From contig FN648340.1 of NCBI GenBank assembly GCA_000310025.1, positions 10,515 to 41,018 on the forward strand: a DNA stretch of 30,504 nt, given 5' to 3'. This DNA is from Ectocarpus siliculosus. Lineage: Eukaryota > Sar > Phaeophyceae > Ectocarpales > Ectocarpaceae. Made by a program: the position numbers and the translations under genes. Each line of letters begins with the position of its first letter. The stretch's first letter is position 1. The notes under the pieces were generated by a model. It ran no database searches, was not told where the DNA came from, and saw nothing but the letters and a program-made list of their open reading frames with translations. Shown piece after piece: positions 1 through 9,900 of this stretch.

Positions 1-356
1 GGGACTATTGCATGGGAAGGTTTTATTGGTGCCAGTTATCCCTGGTCTTCGCGCTTGTGTTAACATCGTCACCAGGACGGCGGTTTCCTACTTTCACCCA
101 CCACCCTGCTCGGCAAGTTCTTTCTCCGCCTCCCCCCCATACGGCAAGAGGCCACCTTGACCAGGCTACGACCATGGCAACAAAACACTCAACCACCCCC
201 TCCAACTTGCCACAGCAGCAGCAAGCTGTCTCTTGCGCACATGCACCCATCCTGCTAACGGCTGGCTGCGCACGGCTGGCTGGCTGTACACACTCAGTAG
301 ATACCCCGTGGCGGTGGTTCTGAACTTAAAAGCTCTACTAAACGCGGGTGTTCTTT
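1..356 (-). other. Probable 3' untranslated region of the FKBP gene
   Basis: This follows the FKBP stop codon on the minus strand. The plus strand is C/A-rich, so the transcript strand is T/G-rich, as in the other presumed 3' regions of this window. Short overlapping frames on both strands show no domain and are treated as chance. No clear polyadenylation motif was recognised, so the end of the transcript cannot be placed. Confidence 0.4.
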
Positions 357-3300
357 CTATTGGTCGTCGAAGGCGTTGCCCGAGAATGTGTCGCCGGTTC
401 GCTGTTCGACGATATCCTCCTCCTTTCCGGGCAGGGCTACCAGCTCCAGGGTGTACTCCACGTCTGCGCCCGGAGGGATCCTGCGGCAATCAGGCGGCGG
501 GTACGAGCGGTCATACTTAACGTCAGCATGCGTTCGCTGGCCGGCCCAGTGTATCGGAAGCTCTGTGTCGCCTCTCTTGTCCTGTGGCGGTGGCCACAAC
601 CACATTGTGAAAACAACGACGAACGACCATAAGCAATGAACGAACAAGCAGGAGAAACTCCGTCGAAGAGGACAACGAACCCCCTCCCCCCCCCCTGGTA
701 CCCCCCCCTCCCCCGCCCCGGTGTTTGCCATCGGGGTTGGGTTTTCGTCGCTTGGCAACGACGTAGTAAAACAAGCCGACCACTTAATGAGCTCGGCAAC
801 CAGGTCACCGCTTCTTTTTTTGCCTTTGTTTCTTTTTTGCGGTAACCGTAAATGGTTGTCGAGTAGACTATGTTGTGCGGGGTCGAGAACCCTCACTCCC
901 TGCGAAGAGGATGATCGCACCACGTTGTGTCAAATTGGTCAAGTACCCTCGAGGCAGTTACACAGGGCTTACAACTGTCTCTGGAAGTAAAAGCATCAGA
1001 CAAAAAATTGAGTCATTCACAGCTGTCATCCGTACGCAAGGAAGTAAGCACAAGATGCCGAACACCCTTAGCAGGATGCAACCCAACCTTCAGGCGACTC
1101 GCCGAATACCTCACGGCACTTTGCGCTTGGTGATGTAAGAGCCTAGTCCGGTGAGAACCCGGCGTGTTCCGTCCCGGCTTTGTAGGGATGCGAGGTCAAC
1201 GGTCTATTGTAACGACTACGGCATGCACGTCTATGAGTACACCCCCCCCCCCCCCAGTGGAAAACGTGAAACGTCTTCTTCTGTGTTCGGGCTGAGGGGC
1301 TTCATCCCCTTCTGACAAATCATTTTTCACTCACCACTCGTGGGGTTCATCTCACGCCTCTAAATATTCTTCGTTGTGCTACAGGCGTGAGATATCAAAG
1401 ACTGCACGCTGAACGCGCTCTGCAGGCGACAGCTCTTCCGTTCCACGACCCTACTAAATGTCGATGCCTTAAGAAACACCAGTAAATAGCCTGTCGGGCG
1501 CAGTCGTTGCAACTCCCAAGGCCTACTGTAGATACGATAGCTCGTACATCTCTCCGAGGGCACAGCCATCTGTAGCTGTCGCATGAAGCAATAATCGCGT
1601 CTACGCCAAATATGCTACCGGAGGGACCCGGCCAAAAGTAAAAGTCTTGCTTTCTCACCTAGGCCTTCCGGGGCTCGGTGGGCGGCCCTTGTTTCCGAAG
1701 GCGAGGTTAGCCGGGCACGTGAGCTGCCACTTGTCGCCCACCCTCATCATTAACAACGCCTCCTCCACGCCCTTTTCTCGCACACAAACGAGAAACAGGA
1801 GAGAGTAAAGAAATTCATCGTCACCTCATCGTTACCAAGGCCTCTTTGACAAGAATGAGCGACACGAAAGTCAATAAATTCATCACCGTGTCATCAGTAA
1901 CAAGGCCTCCTTGCACACGCACGAGAAACAGAAGGAGTCAACAAAATCATCATCGCCTAATCGTTAACAAGGTCTCATTGACAAGAATGACAAAACAGAA
2001 AGGAAACTATCGCCGCCTCATCATTGGCGAGGCCTTCTCGACGCCCCCGTACGAGATACACAGCACACAAGAGTCAAGGAAACTATTTATCGTCACATCC
2101 AACTGACCTTTACGAGCGTCCCGACCCCCGCGCGCATGTAGTACGGCTCCGCCGTGTTGAAGATGTTGTCGAACTCGTAGGTGCCGTAGTTGCCCTTGAA
2201 GCGGACGCCGATGAGGTCCCCTTGCTCCGCCACGGGACCCTTGCCCTGCACCAGCTTGTTGATCTTGAGGCCACTCGCCGTCGTCAGGGAGTCCTGTTCC
2301 GTCGCAGCAGGCGGTGTATGTATGGGGCCGGGAGCAGATGAGGAAGACGTGAGCATCTCGATTGATGAATCAATCCCAAAATAGTGTCTGCTTCTAAAGC
2401 TTTCAACGAACGAAGAACCGCCCTTTGGACTGTGGAGGGGGGCCTTCGGGAAATTGATTCTACAAGGGGTGTGGAGGGCCGCTCTGTTAGAAGTCGTGGG
2501 ATTTTGCGTCAGTAGACACACAGAGCCCATTTCATTTCCTCGCAGAAAAACACACATTCATCTCTACTATTAGCCACAGACAACAGGGCAGGACTTAAAT
2601 TCGCGCCAACGTAGTTTTGTGTGTGTGGCAGCGTTCACGCTATTTGACACGGGTCGTGGAAACAGAGGACGTCGAGAACTTTCCAGGCAAGTTATCCGAG
2701 TGTGGCTCGGAGGTTTGAAAATGACTGTATTCTAAAACCATGGTTCACGCCTCAGGTCGCACCCGTGGGATACATATCATATCAGTGGAAGCCTTGAGGA
2801 CGAGTCTTTCGATTCGTTCTTTAGCCGGGTAGGGCTTCATACAGATAGCACCCGCACTCAAGAACCTCTAATTTTCGCCGAGGCTGGGGTTTTCAGTTTC
2901 CTCTTGTGGGTTATTGTACAATCGGCCGTTACACAGGTTCTAATTTTCTATTATAGTGCAGCGGTTCTTAACCGGGTTCACGTACGCTAAATTGTTTTGC
3001 CGAGGCTGGGGTTCTCAGTTCCTCTTGTGCGTTACAATCGGCCGCAATACAGGTTCTATTTATGGTTCTTTTATAATGCAAGGGGTTCTTAACCGGGTTC
3101 ACGCATGTTAAATGGTTCTCAAATTCTTGTGTTTTGAATATAATGTTGAGCATCGAGCTAGTATCTACCGAGTTCTCAGGTGCGGGCGCTAGGTGTAGTG
3201 TTTCCTCGTGAGTCAAAACAAATCTCCACAAAAAGTGTGGATCGGAGAAAGGGGGCTGACGGGGGCTCGCAGAGGAAACGTGGGGGGTGTCGTAGGGAAA

Positions 3301-4924
3301 TGAAGACGCATTCTGCGAAACCCCCGCTCGCTACGAGAGCGACTAGAGAGGAGAGGCTGGATTGGGGAATAGAAGGAATGGAACAAGCGATTAGCATCAA
3401 AATCTCACACAACAATATGGTAAACCTCTCAATCCGTCGCTATGATGGCTAGCAGCAGAGCATAGGCGACGGGGTTGGGACTGGGAAAATGCCGCAAGCG
3501 TTATCTTATTTCGTAAGCAACATCCCAAGACTCTTCAGAACACAGATAAAAGGATGCGAGTCATTGCACCCCCGTGCGATCGTGTTGTTGAATAATTTGG
3601 TGCACAGTTCGTTTCTTCTCGCACCCGTGCGAATTTTCGGATAAATTTATGTGCAATGACTCCGATAACGTGTGGAAATCGAATTGTGAAAAACTTGGTT
3701 CTTGCCTCTTTTTTCGCAGCCCCGTGCGATGACTCCCATATCCATGCGACGACCCGCATCCTCGCGGTATTGTACATAATCCATGTTAAATGGTACTGCT
3801 GTAAATACGAAAAAACTATTTACGGCTGTGCACCAATGCTCTAGTTAGGCTATATAGGCGTTGTCCAGACGCTGTAGCTGTCGGGGAAGAAGTAATTAGT
3901 GTAGACGCTGGTTCGATGAGCCAGGAAGTCTCCACTCCGCGACAGCGACTGACGCACGCGGTGTGTGTCGGCAAGGGTAAAGATGTTACTACTACAGCTG
4001 CTGTTGGTGGTGGTGCTGCCTGAACGGCGATCTTTTACAACGCGTGCTTCGTGAGTCATGTGCTCTGAACAGCAGTTCTCGCGCAAAAAAAAAGAAATCC
4101 TTCACACAGGCGGGGGATTGATTCAACATATGCACAGACATTACCCTCACAAGAGTGTAACCCAAAAATTCGCGGACGCTACATACTGCTGTGCTCTGAC
4201 CAGATTTATGGACGATTCGATTCTCGAACTTGCTCATTCGGTGAGCTCTCCCATATGCGACCGACCGGGACACGTTCGAAATTCGAAATGACCACCCTGG
4301 ACGTTTCATGCCAGAGAGAGTCAGACACCTGTGTGACGTTTGATGATTCTCGTCCGGAAACAAAGTAGTCTGCGCTGTTTTCTCGCCTCGCTCACCTCTG
4401 CCAGGACCGAGGACGCGAGCAGCGTTTGCGCGGCGCCCGCTGTCAAGGCTGTCTTCCAAACCGTCTGCAGCAGCTCCCCCCTGCTCTGCCCCTGGCCCCC
4501 CTCCGGGCTAAGGGCCATGCGCGTTGTAGCAGAGGATACCTGCTGCCTGGTAGAAAAGTGATGTTGAACGCAGCAGCAGACATGTTTCATCGCGGGACGT
4601 GGGAATAGATTTGAGAGGGACCTTCGGCATTATAGTGGTTGTTGAAACGAAGGGGGGAGGCGAGAGTCGGGCAGCAAAGAGCTACGGGAATTCTGGTCGT
4701 GGGTTGCATTGCGAGGGTACACGTTGGCTGCTGTGTTTCGCGAGAAAGATGCAGCATGAGCTGCTGCTGTGTACACAGCGATATGCATAGCTCATCATCT
4801 CATCACCATCACACCTGCTGCTTGAGGAGGACGGACGAGGTGCTAGTCCCGCCGGCATGAACCCAGAAGCCGCCGGCGCATGGGCAGCCGCAAGCAACGC
4901 GCACAAAAACGCTGATTGCATCAT
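357..4924 (-). CDS. Plastid (thylakoid lumen) FKBP-type peptidyl-prolyl cis-trans isomerase, 5 exons
   Basis: The exons, read on the minus strand, are 4924-4815, 4546-4396, 2293-2108, 1771-1659 and 480-357 (stop TAG at 359-357). All four introns are GT-AG and join in phase to give 227 aa. Residues 1-24 are a signal peptide ending in an ASAFAP-like AASGFMP motif. Residues 25-87 are a Ser-rich transit segment and then a hydrophobic lumenal signal (LLQTVWKTALTAGAAQ) ending SSVLA. The mature protein starts near Glu87 and carries one FKBP domain: TASGLKINKLVQGKGP, VRFKGNYG, EFDNIF (the conserved Phe-Asp), GVEEALLMMRVGDK, LAFGNKGRPPSPGRPRIPPG and VEYTLELVALPGKEE. Several FKBP12 pocket residues differ: the first Tyr is Phe, the pocket Trp is Val (in GVEEA) and the Tyr of the AYG-type motif is Phe. 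Lumenal FKBPs often diverge in this way, so catalytic activity is uncertain and a chaperone role is possible. No twin Arg precedes the lumenal signal. The acceptor at 482-481 was chosen because it fuses GRPR directly to IPPGADV, the normal family spacing. A tandem duplication sits inside intron 2. Confidence 0.86.
679..721. repeat. C-rich low-complexity tract in FKBP intron 4
   Basis: This nearly pure C stretch is broken by single T, G and A bases. It lies in the intron that precedes the last FKBP coding exon. It accounts for the glycine-rich chance reading frames on the opposite strand. Confidence 0.85.
1242..1255. repeat. Homopolymer run of 14 C in FKBP intron 4
   Basis: This is an uninterrupted C run inside the intron between 1658 and 481. 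Its length is likely to vary between individuals or reads. Confidence 0.9.
1742..2107. repeat. Degenerate tandem array (about 6 units of 60-82 bp) spanning FKBP intron 2 and the start of exon 4
   Basis: A core resembling cctcatcgttaacaaggcct recurs at about 1742, 1824, 1889, 1956 and 2016, with a partial sixth unit reaching the splice donor at 2107. The first core lies inside coding exon 4 (EALLMMR codons on the minus strand). The array therefore runs from the exon, across the 3' splice site, through the whole intron to the donor. The unit at 2016-2060, read on the minus strand, would encode GVEKASPMMR, close to the true exon start GVEEALLMMR, but it lacks the AAAAG acceptor and soon meets a stop. 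Confidence 0.8.
2877..3113. repeat. Tandem duplication, 2 copies of about 120 bp, in FKBP intron 3
   Basis: Copy 1 starts at 2877 and copy 2 at 2999, giving a period of 122. Both begin gccgaggctggggtt and both contain caatcggccg and ggttcttaaccgggttcacg. The array is entirely within the 2.1-kb intron between 2294 and 4395. It holds no coding sequence and no splice junction. Confidence 0.88.
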
Positions 4925-6622
4925 GTTGACTTCTCTTTGCTTCTGTTGCGTGGATGGTTTAGTGCGTCGTCCGCTCTCTGTGTCGTGCATGAGATCGGCT
5001 CAGAGCTTTGTGGTTTGTTGTTTTGCGCGGCCTCGCTGCAGTGCCCCCCCCCTAATTTTCATTGGCGTGCCCCCCGCTCCCGGCCCATCACGTACACATA
5101 CACGCCCACGGCAGCGCCTTTGACCCGGCGCGGGCGCTAGTGGCTTTGGCTACGACTTTCCAGTAGCCTCGGGGCTTTCCATGGTACGGCGAGATAGACT
5201 CCGAAGGGTGCCGGGGGCCACGCTGGCGAGCTCCGGCGTAGAGGGGGCGGCGTCTACAACAACAGCATCACGAAGAGCGACCGCTGCCGACCGAAGCACG
5301 CTCTGCGCTGGCAGGCCAGGTGGGTGCCTGTGTAGCCTTTTGGCTTGGCAGAGAGAGGTGATGTCATGATGTCGGCTGGGCGCACGGCATGGTACGCGCA
5401 CCGGCCGCTGTGCGGCCGCCTGCCGCGTTATCGGCCCGCTGAAAATATGTGACATGAAGCCTGGTTGCACTACCAAGATTGCGCCGCTTCCAGCTTGTTC
5501 GCGCGAGCTCTGAGTATACATGAGCGAGAGACATCACTTCGTTTATAGCCAACGCAGACATGCATTGCGTCGGTTTTGCATCTGACCGTGGGTTATTGCG
5601 CCCTCCACGTGCCTTGTGTTTGGGCTCGCCGCCTCAACGCGTGCGCCTGCAGTCCTGCTGGTGCATGTGCTCTCAAGGATGGTGTAAACATCGGTCGCCC
5701 GCAGCAGCAGCAAGCAGTCAGTCTAATTGCGTTGCATTCTACATTTGCTGTTCTGGCGTGCTGTCAGGTATCCCTCCAGCAGCTGACGTAAGGTAGCTGC
5801 GTATTTTTTTACGGTAAGGCATGAACTAGACCCACTTTTCTATGTAATAGCTTCCCTTTGCCTGCTGCTGATTTTCTGATTTTTTTGCGCAGCAGTCGAA
5901 CCGAGCATTTTTGTCCGCCAACACAATCGCGGGGTCTCTCACGCCCGCGCTGCTTCATGCATGTGCTGGGTAGGGCAACTCTTGGCTAAACGATCACAGA
6001 CACACGCACTCGGCTAAACGACCATGACCACGACAACAGCCGCACTGCTGTTCCCAGGCATCAGGCATGAGCAGAAGGTCGCACCTCGAATCGTTTTTAG
6101 TATGTTGTTGTTCAACCAAGTCTTGCAGCAACAAGGAGCAGCGGCAACATAGAGCAGGCGCAGCTTCCATATCTCCGGGAGCAGACTCCGACGGGAAGAA
6201 CAACAGCCGTAGTGATGCTGATCTTTTTCGAATTCCGTTTGGTAAGCAGCTAGCATCTGCGAGACGTCAGCCACTCTGTACTCGGTTCGTGTCACTCTGT
6301 CAGCTCGTTTGCCATGACGAGAAAAATGGGTGCGCGAATCACACGTGCGGATACATACTGTAGCAGTTGTACTGCATTTGATGCACGGGTCCCCTCGCCC
6401 CCACTTCAGTCTCTCCCCGCCGCACCCCCTTTATCTGTACATGCCATCTTTCATTGGAGATGGAGCGACAACGTGCAGGGACTCATCGAACTTTCAAGAA
6501 TTCCGAATTATCTCAACAGCAACCACAGGAAGCAAGCAAGCTCTTCGATAGTTGGGATCATTTTCTTAAGACATCCTACAGTACCCATAATGTTTATTCC
6601 CTCTTCTCCCCCCCCCGCCATC
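4925..6622. promoter_or_regulatory. Divergent intergenic region between the FKBP and MBB1-like genes
   Basis: The two start codons point away from each other across 1.7 kb, so this stretch must hold both 5' untranslated regions and promoters, possibly shared. ATTGG pentamers (CCAAT on the minus strand) occur at 5061-5065, about 137 bp upstream of the FKBP ATG, and at 6453-6457, about 166 bp upstream of the MBB1-like ATG. They may be CCAAT boxes, but a pentamer is weak evidence. No TATA box is convincing. Several CAG/CTG clusters occur. Frames of 60-120 codons here show no recognisable domain. Confidence 0.5.
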
Positions 6623-6957
6623 ATGTCCTCAGCTCGCCCGCTCCCGGCGGGGCTGATCCTGGCGATGGCAGCGACGGCGGGGGGAGGCAACGTAGTCTGT
6701 GCTTTCGCCCCAATCGCGTCAATAGACTGGCCAGGGGGCTTAGCGGGAGGGGGGGGTCGGCCCGATGGGAGTTGCAACACCAATCTGGCGGACTCGCGTG
6801 GTTGGTGGCCTCAGTTAACGGCGGTAGTAGATCGCGGGGGGCGAGGCGTGGCGGCGAGAGTAGGGGAGGGGCGGCGGAGTTACGGTGCGCGGAGGCGGGA
6901 GAGAAGCGGGAGGCGGCGAGGGCAGGTGAGGGTTGTTGTTGCTTGTATGCGTACGAA

Positions 6958-6988
<31 letters not shown>

Positions 6989-9900
6989 TGTTGGTGTCGC
7001 TACAACGTTCTGCTGGGGCCATGCGGTCTGGTAGACGTATCGACCCATCGGCGTCTATCTCACTCCTGCGGCTTGCTGTATATGCAACATAGCCTTTTGA
7101 ACACTCGCAGAGTAGGTCGGGATTCGCTGCCGCCTCACTACTCCACGGTGTAGGAGACCAAAACTACTACTGTACTTGTCTTTTTTCGTCTTTTACGACA
7201 ATCATGCCTGTTGCAACCTCCGCACGGAGCCTCAGGCATGCCGCAATACGGTCTCCACACCCCTTGTTACTCTCAGCGGCAACTCACGCGTCTGCTACCA
7301 GCTCCTCTTCTCGGTCTCACTCGAATCGAACCCCTTACCCCGCGTGCTGCATCGGCCTATTTCCACCGCCGCAGACTTGGCTAGCAAACGCGCAGCCGGG
7401 AGGGGAAGTGGGGAACCCAAACGGAGACGCGGGACCCTCACAATCGGCCAATGGACCAGCCACAACAGAACAGGCGGGCAGAGAGCCGCAGGCTCGAGGT
7501 CCGCCAGTAAGACAAGGGCGAGGAGTCTCGAACGGCAACTCTACGCCACCGAGAGCGTCTCAGTCTAGAGCCTTTTCTAGGGGGCGGAACCCCAGGGGGT
7601 GGGGGGCAGAGGCCCGGCCCCGAACAACTGTTTTTAACGGCGTTCGGCGGGGGGGAGGGAAGAGGGGGACCGGCGGACAGGGCAGGGGGCGGGGGGGGCA
7701 GGGTAGAGATAGCGGCGGGGCGGCGGAGATGGAGGGCCAAGGGAAAACGCTCAAGGAACTCGTCATGTTCGACCAGATCCTTTCACAGGTATAGCGTCAT
7801 CTTGGTCGGGATGGATTCGATGGTGATTATCATAGCAGTAACGTTCGCAGGTTTTTTGTATTAAGTTGTAATAAACATGTTGGATAAGGCTTGCAATCGG
7901 GGAAGTTGGGTTAGGGTTTGGCGTAGGGTCTACGTTCCCTTCCTGTTCTATCCCCTCATAAACTTCGTTTCGAACGAAGGCGGGCCGATGGCTGGCAGGC
8001 GTTGTGGCCTTCCTGTCATCCCCCCACCCCCCCCCCACCCCCGGTAGATGGGGGTGGGAGGCGGGTCGGTTTACGCAAGAGGTTCATGCATCCCTCGAGC
8101 AGCTGGAGGGCAGGGGGGGGGGCAGGAAGCTGCGGAGCCTTAACCTAAAAAAGCTGACAGCACCGGTTGATGTGAGGCAAAGTGCACCGTGGTGCTAAGG
8201 CACTTGATCGTGCTGGGGGTGGTGGTCTGCATTATTCCGACATGGAGACCACCATATGGGAAACTCACCAGTTCGACCGACCGAGTGGTAAAAACCACTA
8301 AGTTACTGAAGCTGCGGGTGACAACGGTTAGAATATTTCTTCCGGCCGGCCCCCCACGGGGTGAAGAAACCGAACGTATCGCCTGCACTTTTGGTAGTCC
8401 CTGTTTAAGGCCGCTTGGTGCAAAGGGATTTGGCCGGCCGCATACATACTGGGCGCCCGGGGCACTGAAATGTTCCATCTGCGGCACGCGGACTCGCCTG
8501 CCTTTCTCAGGGCGACCGTCCTTCTGCGTGGGGCCGTATTCAGGGACCGCTACTGCTGTGATCCCATCCCTAATACACAGGAAATGCTTTTTTGTTGCAT
8601 TGACATTTCTGCTTGGAGAGACGCTAGGACATGTCAACTTGCTGTACGGTTGCCGTCGCGGTTTCGACATTTTTTGGAGCTCTTTTTTGTTTTGGGTGTC
8701 TATGTGGAGTATTGTTGTATCCTCGAATTTATTCAACCAAATTCCGCCCCTCGGCTGTTGATTGTATATTAGATGCGCTACCTACGGCTGTATCTGCCTT
8801 CCAATGACTCCCACCTCTATTTTGTTTGGTGTCAAAACACTGCTGCCTGTGCATCCTTCACAATCCGCCCCCCCACCCCCTTTGGCACTACTACTGCTGT
8901 ACCGCAGAAACCTACTACTTCAGTACCGCTTTTATCCTCACATCATTTCCAACAAATTTCAGCTCTCTTATCGTTCAGTTTCAACGCACCGCTTCCTTCC
9001 TGCCTCCCAGTAGTCTAGGCAGCAAAATTGATTATTAAGCAAACATATGGGATAAAGTATTCAATCCGTGCTTTGGGGTGAGGGTTAGGGATAGGGTCTG
9101 CGTGCCCCCTCCCTCCCTCTTCTTTTCCCTAGATACTCTTAATCCTGCGTAGGCGGTCCCGCATCCCATTCACCTCCACCTCCACCCCCTACTGCTGATT
9201 GCTCATTGCTCATTGCTCATTGCTCATTGTACCGCAGAAGTCGCCGCCTGCGGGGTCCGCGGCAGCGAGCAACAAGACGGAGCTTAGCGCCAAGGTGGAG
9301 GCGGAGCTCTTCGAGGAGTACGACGCTATGGTGCCCGGTCCGGCCGCGTCTGCTGTGGGCAACAACGCGGGGGGGGACGGGGCCGGGCAGGAGCGGACGG
9401 GGCGACCGCTCAAGATCAACCTCGACCTGCTGAGCTACCAGGCCAAGCAGAAGAACATGAAGGTAAGGCGTGGTGCGGTGTGTCTGTCGTGTGGACGTGA
9501 GGTTTGATGTAAACCTTTCGGCAGGTAGGTTTTGTGGAACGCGGCAGCCGTACATGTAGCTGTTCAATCTTTGGCGTGACATACGGACGGTACAGCGGTG
9601 GAGGTTCATGGTGTAAATTTAAAATTTGGTCACACATGTGCGAACTTATATGGCACACCTGTTTAGTGTACGATACGTGGAATGGATTTTTTTTTTTCTG
9701 GTTTTGTTTATTGGGCAGATAATGGGCATACGTATATATTTGATTTTAGTGTATAAAGTACCAGCAGTATGAATGGGTGTGAAGCTGCGGTGTGAGACAT
9801 CAGTGTTGTTGTAGTACGCATACAGGCATAAACTTTATCGAACAGCAGTATTGTATGGTATGAAGTTGCGATGTACAACGTCTGTGGAATGATACCACAA

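Noticed and set aside
531-538. An alternative acceptor for the last FKBP exon at 538-537, giving an insertion starting RTHADVKYD
   Set aside because: It does not fit the phase of the upstream exon, and the acceptor at 482-481 restores the normal family sequence GRPRIPPGADV.
6314-6622. An upstream start for the MBB1-like protein at 6314
   Set aside because: The extra 103 residues have no targeting features, whereas the ATG at 6623 begins directly with a signal peptide followed by the CAFAP motif.
7861-7979. Telomeric sequence, because of ttaggg words
   Set aside because: The words are not in tandem; they belong to a dispersed repeat that also occurs at 9030 and 20001.
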